In this document: one piece after another, positions 48,776-57,230 of the stretch
How the letters are laid out: each line of letters opens with the position of its first letter
Numbering within the stretch: the first letter of the stretch is position 1
Source: Poriferisodalis sp965116715
Lineage (GTDB): Bacteria; Actinomycetota; Acidimicrobiia; Acidimicrobiales; Poriferisodalaceae
Length of the DNA: 64,000 nt
Assembly: GCA_965116715.1 (NCBI GenBank)
Contig: OZ220724.1
Coordinates: 1,364,001-1,428,000, forward strand
Direction of reading: 5' to 3'
Notes under the pieces: model-generated
The model's input: only the letters and a program-made list of their open reading frames with translations
Databases searched by the model: none
What the model was told of the DNA's origin: nothing
Program-made: the position numbers and the translations under genes

Positions 48776-50218
48776 CGCGGCGGTGCCCCCGACGGTCAGG
48801 GCTCGCACCCGCAGGGTGGGCTGGCCGTCACCCACCGGGACGCCCTGGCCGTCCTTGCCGCACGTACCCGGATGCCCCATCGCGAAGTCATTGCCGAGAG
48901 CATCGATATCAAGGAGCACCTGGGGACCATTGCCGATCAGGTTGCCCTCGCGCAGCGGCTCGGTGATCTTGCCGTCCTCGATGAGGTAGGCCTCGGTCAT
49001 GCCGAACACGAAGTCGCCGGTCGCCGTGTTCACCTGACCGCCGCCGAGATGGGCCACATACACACCCCAGGGCGTGTCAGAGATGATGTCGTCGGGGTCG
49101 ATGTCGCCGTTCGTGACGAACGTGTTGGTCATGCGAACCATCGGCAGGTGCGTGTAGCTCTGGCGACGACCGTTGCCCGACGGTGCACGCCCGTCATCGC
49201 GGCTGCGCAGCCAGTCCCACATGTAGTCGGTCAGCACGCCGTCGGAGATCAGCTCGTTCCGCTGCGTGGGATGGCCTTCGTCGTCGATGCGCAGCGCGCC
49301 CCACTCGGGTCCCATCGTGCCGTCATCCACCAGCGTCACGCCCTCGGCGGCCACTACCGAGCCCACCCGATCCCGGAACACCGACGCGCCCTTGCGCACC
49401 AAGTCGGCTTCGAGCCCATGCCCGCAGGCCTCGTGAAACAGCACTCCGCCGCCGCCCCGGGCGATCACCACGGGCACCTCGCCGCTGGGCGCCGGGCGGG
49501 CTGCCAGCTTCGTGACGGCGCGCCGTGCCGCACGCTCGGCCAGCGCTGCTGGGTCGCAGTCGTCGAACAGCTCCCACCCCACCGTGTAACCGACGGTCTC
49601 ACGGCCGGTCTGCAGGCCGCCGTCACCGCTCGCCACGCAGCTCACCGAGAACAGCGTGCGCACCTGATCGTCCGCCGCACAGACGCCGTTGGTGTTGGCC
49701 ACCAGGATCCGTCGTCGGCTGTCGCCGTAGCGGGCGGTGACCTGCGTGATCGCCTCATGGGTCGAGCGAGCGGCGTCGTCTGCCGTCTTCAGCAGCGCCA
49801 CCTTGTGTTCGGTGCCGATGGCTGCGGGCAGCACCTCGACTCGAGGCTCCGCCACGCCGTCGCCGCGGAAGGACGCCATGTCGACGGTCCCGCCAACCGG
49901 CGAGCGGGTCGCCACCGCCGCCGCGGTTCGTGCCGCGTCCGCGAGTCCTTCGGGCGTCAGGTCAGACGTGTGTGCGTAGCCCGTGATGTCGCCGGCGGTG
50001 ACCCGTATGCCCACACCGCGGTCCCGGCCCGAGTTCATTTCCTCGACGCGTTCTTCGTCGAACAGCACGCCGGTCGAGGATCGATCCTCTGCGAACAGCT
50101 CAGCCCACTCGCCGCCCGCGTCCAATGCCGTCCGCAGCGTTGCATCAACGACATCGAGGTCAACGAGCGGCTCCGCTGTGACGCTCACGGTGGTCGGCGT
50201 GTCTGCTGTCTGTGTCAT
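48773..50218 (-). CDS. tldD: TldD zinc metalloprotease
   Basis: A 481-residue metalloprotease subunit. The zinc motif HEACGH lies in GGVLFHEACGHGLEADLV near residue 250, and the third-ligand region follows near 310. The N-terminal oligomerisation domain includes GVGIRVTAGDITGYAHT near 72. The C-terminal GHPGTCGKDGQGVPVG near 455 is typical, with the conserved Cys. With TldE it forms the peptide-cleaving heterodimer. The ATG at 50218 (MTQTADTP) is the first plausible start; no strong ribosome site is visible. The upstream open frame on this strand covers the divergent flippase gene and is not coding. Confidence 0.95.
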   Translation of the reverse strand: MTQTADTPTTVSVTAEPLVDLDVVDATLRTALDAGGEWAELFAEDRSSTGVLFDEERVEEMNSGRDRGVGIRVTAGDITGYAHTSDLTPEGLADAARTAAAVATRSPVGGTVDMASFRGDGVAEPRVEVLPAAIGTEHKVALLKTADDAARSTHEAITQVTARYGDSRRRILVANTNGVCAADDQVRTLFSVSCVASGDGGLQTGRETVGYTVGWELFDDCDPAALAERAARRAVTKLAARPAPSGEVPVVIARGGGGVLFHEACGHGLEADLVRKGASVFRDRVGSVVAAEGVTLVDDGTMGPEWGALRIDDEGHPTQRNELISDGVLTDYMWDWLRSRDDGRAPSGNGRRQSYTHLPMVRMTNTFVTNGDIDPDDIISDTPWGVYVAHLGGGQVNTATGDFVFGMTEAYLIEDGKITEPLREGNLIGNGPQVLLDIDALGNDFAMGHPGTCGKDGQGVPVGDGQPTLRVRALTVGGTAA

Positions 50219-50398
50219 ATCGCTGCCAGGAGTCTGAGAATCGGCACGGACCCGAACGTCGACCGCGCTACGGCCGCACGTGGGCCGCACCATCGCCACA
50301 CTATTGTGCGAAGCCACGTGAGACGCTTCGTGAGGGAAGTGCACCGCGGGGCTGTATCCAGTGCCGCAGTGGGCGGGCTTCGTGGGAGAGCAGCCTGA

Positions 50399-51376
50399 GT
50401 GCGCATCCCGCACGGCCTCGTCACGGTGCTTCGCGTCGGCGCAAGCGCAGGCCTTCTCGCGTGGCTGCTGATTGTCAGCCGCGATGAGCTGTCGGCGCTC
50501 AACCTCGATTCCAAGAGCGCCGCTGCTGCCTGGCTGACCGCCGCTGCGCTCGTCATCGCAGCAGCGTTCGTCATGGCAGCCGTGCGCTGGTGGCAGGTGG
50601 CCGACACGCTCGATGTCGCGGTGTCCGGTCGCTCGGCGCTGTCCATCTACCTTGCCGCGTTGTTCGTCGGGAACTTCCTGCCCACCACCATCGGCGGCGA
50701 CGTGCTGCGCGTCAACCGGCTGGGTCGCATCTGCGGCAGCAGGGCCAACGCATTCGCCACCGTCATCATCGAACGTCTGACGGGATGGGTCGTCTTGCCG
50801 CTGCTCACGCTGGCTGCGCTGGTGTCGCAGCCGAGCCTGCTGCGGCACTCCGGGGGGCAGATCGCAGGCGGGCTCGCGCTGGGGACGCTGGTCGTGCTCG
50901 CCTTCATCGTCTGGGTGGCAGAGCATCCTCGAGGACTCGGCCGGCTCGCAGGCGGCACCCGCATACGGGAAGGTCTTGGCGCAGTGCATACGGGCCTGAG
51001 CGTGTTCCGGCGACAACCCCAAGCCGCTCTCCGCCTGCTCGGCGTCGGTCTGGCCTACCAATTCCTCCTGGTGGTGGCCACCGCCCTGGCGGGCGCCGCC
51101 ATCGGGGTGAACCCAGGTCTTCGGGCCTGGCTGGCCTTCGCGCCGATGGTGTTGATTGTGCAGAATCTGAGCGCCGTCGGCGGACTGGGCGTGCGTGAGG
51201 GCGCACTCGTGCTGTTCCTCGATGCCCACGGTGTCAACGAGGGCGAAGCCGTGCTGCTGGGCTTGCTGGTGTATGCGCTGACGCTGCTGGTGAGCCTGAC
51301 GGGCGCCCCGGCGCTGGCACTCGGCGGGCGTCGAAAGCGCAGCACGGCGACCGCCGAAGTACCGCTCAGACCCTGA
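50399..51376 (+). CDS. Lysylphosphatidylglycerol-synthase-type TM (UPF0104) flippase-like protein
   Basis: A 325-residue polytopic membrane protein, mostly hydrophobic, of the LPG_synthase_TM/UPF0104 family. Diagnostic segments are FVGNFLPTTIGGDVLRVNRLG near residues 88-108 (family motif NxxLPxxxGGD) and QNLSAVGGLGVREGALVLFL near 258, the GGxGxREGAL block. There is no catalytic aminoacyl transferase domain, so it probably moves or organises lipid-linked sugars. GGGAGA lies upstream of the GTG start. It ends 17 bases before dxs, but dxs has its own -10 box. Confidence 0.9.
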   Translation: MRIPHGLVTVLRVGASAGLLAWLLIVSRDELSALNLDSKSAAAAWLTAAALVIAAAFVMAAVRWWQVADTLDVAVSGRSALSIYLAALFVGNFLPTTIGGDVLRVNRLGRICGSRANAFATVIIERLTGWVVLPLLTLAALVSQPSLLRHSGGQIAGGLALGTLVVLAFIVWVAEHPRGLGRLAGGTRIREGLGAVHTGLSVFRRQPQAALRLLGVGLAYQFLLVVATALAGAAIGVNPGLRAWLAFAPMVLIVQNLSAVGGLGVREGALVLFLDAHGVNEGEAVLLGLLVYALTLLVSLTGAPALALGGRRKRSTATAEVPLRP

Positions 51377-51377
51377 G

Positions 51378-51383
51378 TACCCT
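51378..51383 (+). promoter_or_regulatory. Leaderless -10 box of dxs
   Basis: TACCCT, ten bases before the ATG at 51394, overlapping no upstream gene codons after the TGA at 51376. Confidence 0.4.
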
Positions 51384-51393
51384 TGGGCCGCGA

Positions 51394-53373
51394 ATGCATC
51401 TCGCCAAGCTCACCAGTCCGGCTGACCTGCGAGCGCTCAGCCCCGCACAGCTCGACGAGCTCTGCGCAGAGATACGCCACTTCATCGTGCAGGCCGTCTC
51501 ACGCACCGGCGGACATCTGGGGTCGAACCTCGGCGCCGTGGAGCTGACGGTGGCGCTGCACCGGGTTTTCGAATCGCCACGTGACGTCATCGTCTGGGAC
51601 ACCGGCCATCAGGCGTACGTGCACAAGCTCATCACCGGCAGGCGCGACGGCTTCGAGCAGCTGCGCCAGCGGCACGGCCTGTCGGGCTACCCCAGCGTGT
51701 CCGAGTCCCCCCACGATGTGGTCGAGAACAGCCACGCGTCCACGTCGCTGAGCTGGGCATCGGGTCTCGCCACGGGCTTTCAGCTCACCGGTCACGAGCA
51801 CCGGCGAGTCGTTGCTGTGATCGGCGACGGCTCCATGACCGGCGGGATGGCCTTCGAGGCGCTGAACAACCTCGGCCACTACGCCCAGCGAGCGTTGATC
51901 GTGCTCAACGACAACGGCCGCTCGTACGCGCCGACGGTCAGCCGGCTCTCCACGGTGATGTCCCGACTGCGCCAGTCGCCCCACTACGTGCAGGGCCGTC
52001 GAGCGGTGGACCACCTGCTGGAGCGAGTGCCGTTGGGCGACGGCGTGCGGAGAAGCCTGGACAGCGCTGCCGCTGCCATGCGCGAGATGTGGGAACCCCC
52101 GGCGTTCTTCGAGACGCTGGGCGTTCGCTACGTCGGCCCCGTCGACGGGCACGACATCACGGCCATGGAATCTGCATTCCGCGACGCCGCCGCCTACGCG
52201 GACGGTCCCATCGTCGTCCATGTCGTCACCCAGAAGGGGCGCGGCTATGCGCCTGCCGAGCACGACACCGAAAAGCACCTGCACGACATCGGCCTGTTCG
52301 ATCCCGCCACCGGCGGCGCCGCGGCACCGGCTCCCGCCGAGCCGTCTGAGTCCGATGAACCGGTTCGGCAAGCCGAACCGACTGAGTCCGATGAACCGGC
52401 TCGCCAAAGCGAGCCGGTCTTGCGCGACTACACCGCCGTCTTCACCGAGACGCTCATCGCAGCAGCGCGACGCAACCGCGACCTCGTCGCCATCACCGCA
52501 GCCATGCCCGGCTCCACCGGACTGTTGCCGTTCCAGCGCGAGTTTCCCGATCGCTTCTATGACGTCGGCATCGCCGAGCAGCACGCGCTGACATCGGCCG
52601 CGGGCATGGCGCGCGCCGGGCTCCGACCGGTCGTGGCGGTGTACTCGACGTTCATGGCCCGCGCCTTTGACCAGGCGCTCTACGACATCGGCCTGCATCG
52701 GCTGCCGGTCATCCTCTGCGTTGACCGCGCCGGCATCACGGGTCCTGATGGCGCATCCCACCACGGCCTCTACGACATCGCCATGTTCACCCAGGTCCCC
52801 GGCATGACCGTGTTCGCCCCGTCGGCGCCCGACGAGCTGCCCGCTGCCTTCGCGCACGCACTCGAGATCACCGATGGTCCCGTGGCAATCCGATGGCCTC
52901 GCGGCAAAGGCCCAGTGGCCGGCACGGTTCAGCAGCCTGACGTGGTGACGAGCGACATGCGCGCGCAAGCCCGCCAACACCGTTCAGGCCCAGACGCCTG
53001 CATCCTGGCCGCTGGCCAAACCTTCAATGCAGCCACAGAAGCCGCCGAGCTGCTCGGCACCGACGGCCTAGAGGTCTCGCTGTGGGACCCAAGAATCCTG
53101 AAACCGCTCGACCGCGCCATGCTGCTGGACGCCGCCGCCCACCCCCTGGTGGTGACCGTCGAGGACGGCGTCCGAGTAGGCGGCTTCGGCAGCCTGGTCA
53201 GCGACGCCCTGCAGCAGTTCGATGTCCCGACGGTCCCGCGAGTCACCCAACTAGGAACCCCCGACGCCTATCTCCCGCACGGCACCGCCCAAGAACTGCA
53301 CGCCGAACTCGGTCTAGACGCCAAAGGCATAGCCGCTGCAGTAACCAAAACCCTCGCCCGCATCACGGCCTAG
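51394..53373 (+). CDS. dxs: 1-deoxy-D-xylulose-5-phosphate synthase
   Basis: A 659-residue thiamine-diphosphate enzyme that joins pyruvate and glyceraldehyde 3-phosphate at the start of the non-mevalonate isoprenoid route. Blocks are GGHLGSNLGAVELTVALH near residue 38, WDTGHQAYVHK near 68, the TPP loop VIGDGSMTGGMAFEALNN near 148, DVGIAEQHALTSAAGMA near 390 with the catalytic Glu and the end block GVRVGGFGSLVSDAL. The linker between domains I and II carries a 12-residue in-frame duplication (36 bp, 52348-52419). ispE of the same pathway lies 32 kb away. Confidence 0.97.
   Translation: MHLAKLTSPADLRALSPAQLDELCAEIRHFIVQAVSRTGGHLGSNLGAVELTVALHRVFESPRDVIVWDTGHQAYVHKLITGRRDGFEQLRQRHGLSGYPSVSESPHDVVENSHASTSLSWASGLATGFQLTGHEHRRVVAVIGDGSMTGGMAFEALNNLGHYAQRALIVLNDNGRSYAPTVSRLSTVMSRLRQSPHYVQGRRAVDHLLERVPLGDGVRRSLDSAAAAMREMWEPPAFFETLGVRYVGPVDGHDITAMESAFRDAAAYADGPIVVHVVTQKGRGYAPAEHDTEKHLHDIGLFDPATGGAAAPAPAEPSESDEPVRQAEPTESDEPARQSEPVLRDYTAVFTETLIAAARRNRDLVAITAAMPGSTGLLPFQREFPDRFYDVGIAEQHALTSAAGMARAGLRPVVAVYSTFMARAFDQALYDIGLHRLPVILCVDRAGITGPDGASHHGLYDIAMFTQVPGMTVFAPSAPDELPAAFAHALEITDGPVAIRWPRGKGPVAGTVQQPDVVTSDMRAQARQHRSGPDACILAAGQTFNAATEAAELLGTDGLEVSLWDPRILKPLDRAMLLDAAAHPLVVTVEDGVRVGGFGSLVSDALQQFDVPTVPRVTQLGTPDAYLPHGTAQELHAELGLDAKGIAAAVTKTLARITA
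52348..52419 (+). repeat. In-frame 36 bp tandem duplication inside dxs
   Basis: Two adjacent 36 bp units encode ESDEPVRQAEPT and ESDEPARQSEPV in the flexible linker between the first two dxs domains. Confidence 0.8.
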
Positions 53374-53408
53374 CGACCGAGAGAACGAGGGGTGTGAGGG
53401 GGTGGGGG

Positions 53409-53543
53409 TACCCACGCGCAGTTCGCAGCGCCACAGCCCATCCACCGTGCAGCGGGCGGCGCTGCGCATGTCTGAGCATGGGTGCGCCCACCCCCTCTCA
53501 CCCCGTACAAGAGGCGGCGCTGCGCATGTCTGAGCATGGGTGC
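53409..53543. repeat. 31 bp direct repeat and inverted partner after dxs
   Basis: A perfect 31 bp direct repeat occurs at 53455-53485 and 53513-53543 (unit begins GGCGGCGCTGCG and ends GAGCATGGGTGC). Near 53409-53433 a partial inverted partner has TACCCACG and GCAGCGCC, able to pair with GGCGCTGC and TGGGT of the first copy. The region contains no gene and is pyrimidine-rich between copies. Function unknown; a structured RNA or a terminator zone is possible. Confidence 0.7.
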
Positions 53544-53571
53544 ATCCTCCCCCTCGCCGACCGGGCGCGAA

Positions 53572-53599
53572 ACGGCCCGGAGCAAACGCCCCGGGCCGT
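53572..53599. terminator. Bidirectional terminator hairpin between dxs and the thiolase gene
   Basis: ACGGCCCGG and CCGGGCCGT form a perfect 9 bp stem around a ten-base loop, lying 20 bases from the thiolase stop and about 200 from the dxs stop. The two genes converge on it. No T-run follows. Confidence 0.6.
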
Positions 53600-53619
53600 C
53601 AAGCGTTGAGTTGTGAGGG

Positions 53620-54822
53620 TCAGCCCAGTTCGGAACCAACCACCGAGACGAAGCTCACTGCCGCCCCAGGCTGCCCGCCCAGGTTGTGCGTGAGCCCCAG
53701 CGTCTTGCCCTGCTCGGTCACCGAGGGGATCTGCCGCTCAGGCGGGGCCTGACCGCGCAGCTGTAGCCAGCACTCGAACAGCATCCGCAGGCCGGATGCG
53801 CCGATCGGGTGGCCGAAGCTCTTCAGACCGCCGTCGGGATTGACCGGGAGGTCGCCGTCGAGGTCGAACGTGCCGGCCATGGCTTCCTTCCAGCCCAGGC
53901 CACGCTCGGCAAAGCCGAGATCCTCCATCAGCACCAGCTCGGTGGGCGTGAAGCAGTCGTGCACCTCGGCCATCGCGATCTGCGAGCGCGGATCGGTGAT
54001 GCCGGCCTGCTTGTACGCCTCTTCCGCCGACGCCTGCACCTCACGGAAGGTCGTGTAGTCGTAGGTGCTGTCGAGCGCACCGGTCGCCGGACCCGAAGCG
54101 AAGCTGAGGGCCTTGATGTACAGCGGGTTGTCGCAGTACTTGTGGGCGTCTTCGGCCCGGACCAAGACTGCAGCGGCCGAGCCGTCGCTGACGCCTGAGC
54201 AGTCGAAGATGCCCAGCGGACCAGCGATCAGCGGCGAGCCGGCGATGGTCTCCTTGGCTACTTCCTTGCGGAACTGCGCCCGCGGGTTCAGCGAGCCGTT
54301 GCGATGGTTCTTCCACGCGATGCGGGTGAGGACCTCCTTCATGGTGTCCTCGTCGAGCCCGTACTTGTGGGCGTAGGCCGGTGCCAGCAAGCTGAACGTG
54401 GCCGGTGCCGTGATGGTGGAATCAGTGCCGTCGCTCGGCGGGCGAGCGCCTGTCAGACCCGAGTAGCCCGAGTCCTTCAGCTTCTCCACGCCGATGGCCA
54501 TCACCATGTCGTAGGCGCCCGAAGCGACTGCATACGCAGCGTTGCGGAACGCCTCAGAGCCGGTGGCGCACATGTTCTCGAGCCGGGTGACCGGCTTGTA
54601 GTCGAGCTGCAGCGGCTTCGACAGTGTCAGGCCGGAGACGCCCGAGCCCATCGTGCCGAGCCAGAAGGCGTCGATGTCGTCTTGGGTGACGCCAGCGGAT
54701 GCGTACGCATCGTGTGCGGCGTCGGTGAGCATGTCATCGACGCTGCGATCCCAATGCTCGCCGAATTGGGTGCAACCCATCCCGACGATCGCGACCTTGT
54801 CGCGAATGCCATGTGAACTCAT
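53620..54822 (-). CDS. SCP-x-type thiolase (acetyl-CoA acetyltransferase family)
   Basis: A 400-residue thiolase. The nucleophilic Cys lies in RLENMCATGSEAFRNAAYAV near residue 88 and the second His/active-site block is KSFGHPIGASGLRMLFE near 340; a conserved HDCF motif (EVHDCFTPTELV near 295) replaces the usual NEAF, which is typical of the SCP-2/SCP-x-type thiolase group. It should cleave or form 3-ketoacyl-CoA, perhaps with branched or sterol substrates. The ATG at 54822 is chosen with AAGGCAGG upstream. It follows the fused HMG-CoA-synthase-like gene by about 100 bases, and the two are a frequent partnership. Confidence 0.92.
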   Translation of the reverse strand: MSSHGIRDKVAIVGMGCTQFGEHWDRSVDDMLTDAAHDAYASAGVTQDDIDAFWLGTMGSGVSGLTLSKPLQLDYKPVTRLENMCATGSEAFRNAAYAVASGAYDMVMAIGVEKLKDSGYSGLTGARPPSDGTDSTITAPATFSLLAPAYAHKYGLDEDTMKEVLTRIAWKNHRNGSLNPRAQFRKEVAKETIAGSPLIAGPLGIFDCSGVSDGSAAAVLVRAEDAHKYCDNPLYIKALSFASGPATGALDSTYDYTTFREVQASAEEAYKQAGITDPRSQIAMAEVHDCFTPTELVLMEDLGFAERGLGWKEAMAGTFDLDGDLPVNPDGGLKSFGHPIGASGLRMLFECWLQLRGQAPPERQIPSVTEQGKTLGLTHNLGGQPGAAVSFVSVVGSELG

Positions 54823-54858
54823 GTGTGCCTGCCTTGTGGTGAGTGGTGGGTACTTGAC

Positions 54859-54864
54859 ATTATG
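54859..54864 (-). promoter_or_regulatory. Possible -10 box of the thiolase gene
   Basis: CATAAT, 36 bases before the ATG at 54822, in the 103-base gap after the upstream gene. No clear -35. Confidence 0.25.
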
Positions 54865-54925
54865 GCCGCTGCCGGGTGGCTGTGCTGATTGCTGCTGCTC
54901 ACGCAGCACGTTGCTGCTCGCTGCG

Positions 54926-56326
54926 TCAGCCTGCAGCCGGGCGGGCCTTCCAGAAGTAGTTGTGGATGCCCTCGGCGCTGTACAAGCGCCGGAACGTCAT
55001 CTCGACACGGTCGCCGATGCGCACCTCTTCGGGGTCGACGTCGGTCATCTCGGCCTGAAAGCGTCCGCCGCCGTCGTAGTCGATGACCACGGCGACCATG
55101 GGCGGCGACAGCGAGAACGCCAGCCGGTCCACCGTGAACGTGGCGATCGTGGCAGGCACGTCTGCCATGCGGACGCGCTCCATGTCGTCAACGGCGCCGC
55201 CCTCCATCGACACGCGCATCGGCGGCAGATGGATGGCGCCTGAACTACGGTCACGCGACCCGACGAACGCGTACTTCCAGTCCTCGGAGCGGAACGCCGG
55301 CGGAGCACCGGGACGCTCGGGGTCGGGACGCCGGGGCGGTTCGCGGTCGAGGAAGCCGCGCCACGTCAGGAACTTGTTGTAGTCCAGAGCGTCGTTGCCC
55401 CGATCGATCTGGGAACGCACCGGCGCGTAGGGCGCGTGATCGGCGATGGCGTCGGTCGTTCGCAGCACGTCAGCCGTGGCACCGTCGGCGAGGTGGACCA
55501 GCAGGATCGTCTCGCCCGGTGCGGCCTCGTCGAGCACCGCCGCCAGCACGATCGCCGCATGAGCCGTGCCCGTGTTGCCGATGTCGCCGGTCAAGTCGCC
55601 GACCAGCTTGTCGCCAGCCACCCGGGACAGGCCGCGCACCGCGCGCGCGTGCAGGCCGACGATCGCAATCTTGTCGACACCATCGAGCTCAACACCGGCG
55701 TCGGCCAGCGCTCGGGTGATGGCGTCGTTCGCCAGCGGCAGGTACACCTGCTCGCCGAACCGCTCTTCCCAGATCCGTGAGAACGCATCGCCCGGCTGGC
55801 GGTAGCGGTCAGTGAATTCCGCAGTCGCAACCGCCCCGCCCAGCCACTCGCACAGCACCGGCGAGACCGTGTCGTCGCCGAACACGAAGGCCGCTGCACC
55901 GTCTCCGCCGCCGGCCTCGTCGCCACTCGTGGGACGACCGGTGCGCAGGTCTGAGGCGACCGCCAGGTTGGTGCCGCGGTTGGCCGCAGCAAGCGCCCAG
56001 ATCGCCTCCGACGAGCGCGGCGCGCCGCCGGCATCGACTGCCCACGATGACTGGGGCAGGTCCAGCGCGGCGTGAATGGCAGACGCGTTCGTCTTGTCCA
56101 TGTAGGCCGGATTGGCCGTCGAGAACAGCACCGAGTCAGGCACGATGTCGCTGCCACGCAGTGCGTTGCGCGCGGCCTCGACGCCCATCGTCGTCGTGTC
56201 CTCGTCGTAGCTGGCCACAGCCCGGTGCCCGCGGCCGCCGCCCGAGCCCATCGCCGCGGTGATCTTGGAGCGGTCCAGCCTCCAGTACGGCACGTATGCC
56301 CCGTACGCAATGATCCCTCGTCCCAT
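54926..56326 (-). CDS. HMG-CoA-synthase-like/OB-fold (DUF35) fusion protein
   Basis: A 466-residue fusion. Residues 1-330 are a thiolase-fold, HMG-CoA-synthase-like domain starting GRGIIAYGAYVPYWRLDRSKI, with GNTGTAHAAIVLAAVLDEA near 250. Residues about 340-466 are a DUF35-type OB fold (MVAVVIDYDGGGRF, VRIGDRVEMTFRRL). Where synthases have the catalytic Cys the sequence reads VDAGGAPRSSEAIW, with no Cys, and the zinc ribbon usual in DUF35 proteins is not visible. It probably supports the downstream thiolase in a complex, as OB-fold partners do in steroid-side-chain and archaeal thiolase systems; this is inference. GGGAGA six bases before the ATG fixes the start. Confidence 0.85.
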   Translation of the reverse strand: MGRGIIAYGAYVPYWRLDRSKITAAMGSGGGRGHRAVASYDEDTTTMGVEAARNALRGSDIVPDSVLFSTANPAYMDKTNASAIHAALDLPQSSWAVDAGGAPRSSEAIWALAAANRGTNLAVASDLRTGRPTSGDEAGGGDGAAAFVFGDDTVSPVLCEWLGGAVATAEFTDRYRQPGDAFSRIWEERFGEQVYLPLANDAITRALADAGVELDGVDKIAIVGLHARAVRGLSRVAGDKLVGDLTGDIGNTGTAHAAIVLAAVLDEAAPGETILLVHLADGATADVLRTTDAIADHAPYAPVRSQIDRGNDALDYNKFLTWRGFLDREPPRRPDPERPGAPPAFRSEDWKYAFVGSRDRSSGAIHLPPMRVSMEGGAVDDMERVRMADVPATIATFTVDRLAFSLSPPMVAVVIDYDGGGRFQAEMTDVDPEEVRIGDRVEMTFRRLYSAEGIHNYFWKARPAAG

Positions 56327-56452
56327 CGTCGGTTCTCCCGTCGTTGCCTTCGCAATCGTCGCCGTCGTCGCTGGCTCTTGAGCGGTCCGGGCGGCCGGCG
56401 TCGTTACGCGCCGGCCAGCGCAGGAGCCTACGGCGTCAGGCGTCGGTGCCGC

Positions 56453-57187
56453 TTAGCCGGCAGCGACGACGCGGAATGCCTCGGCAAGCCGGCCGTCAGG
56501 CAGGCCGCCGGCGCGGGCCGTCTCGCTGGACCACTCACGCAACCGTCCGTCCAGGTCTTCCATGTGCTCGGTCTGGCTGCGGTGCTCGCGCAGCGCTGCG
56601 ACCTTGTTCTCGAACGTGTCGGTGATGTCGACGTATCGATTCGGCTCGGTGCCGATGAGCCAGATCTCGCTGACGTTGTGGGGCTTGTGGCCCTCGTCGA
56701 GCAGCTCCGGGAATGCACGCGGATTGCGACTGTCGGGGTACACGGCGGCCAGCGCCGCCGAAGCAGTGGCCAGGTGATCGGGGTGGGAGATGTAGATGTG
56801 GTCCCAGTTGGGGATGGTGGTCTGGCACAGGACGACGTCGGGTCGCTGGATGCGAATCACCCGTGCGATGTCGCGGCGCAAGCCCAAGTCGGCCACGACC
56901 ATGCCATCGGGATGGCCGAGCCAGTGCAGATCGCTGACGCCCACTCTCGCCGCGGCTGCCGTCTGCTCTGCCTGTCGCATGGCGGCCAGCTCGGCCGGCG
57001 TGTGCGACAGGTCGTCGTCGCCTGCCTCCCCACTGGTCGTCAGGCAGTAGGCCACGTGGCTTCCGGCTGAGGTCAGCGCGGCAACGGTTCCCGCCATGCC
57101 GAAGTCGATGTCATCGGGATGGGCCACGATGATCAAGGCCCGCTCGGGCGCTTCGATGTCGCCCTGATCGGTGAGGATCGTGCCCAC
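56453..57187 (-). CDS. PIG-L/LmbE-family deacetylase
   Basis: A 244-residue zinc-dependent N-deacetylase. The metal-binding AHPDDIDFGMAGT is at residues 22-34, with the later zinc His in YISHPDHLATASAAL near 133. The family includes MshB and Mca of mycothiol metabolism and many GlcNAc deacetylases; motifs here do not decide between them. LGHPDGMVVAD and the WLIGTEPNRYVDITDTF block are characteristic. The GTG at 57187 gives the normal start. It lies alone between the thiolase-partner gene and nfuA. Confidence 0.92.
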   Translation of the reverse strand: MGTILTDQGDIEAPERALIIVAHPDDIDFGMAGTVAALTSAGSHVAYCLTTSGEAGDDDLSHTPAELAAMRQAEQTAAAARVGVSDLHWLGHPDGMVVADLGLRRDIARVIRIQRPDVVLCQTTIPNWDHIYISHPDHLATASAALAAVYPDSRNPRAFPELLDEGHKPHNVSEIWLIGTEPNRYVDITDTFENKVAALREHRSQTEHMEDLDGRLREWSSETARAGGLPDGRLAEAFRVVAAG

Positions 57188-57230
57188 AGCCAGTGCCTTT
57201 GTCGCTTGAGGCGTTGCTGCGATGCAGTGC

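Noticed and set aside
48728..50218. RiPP or microcin cluster around TldD/TldE
   Set aside because: No precursor peptide, transporter or modification enzyme lies nearby; tldDE sits with housekeeping genes.
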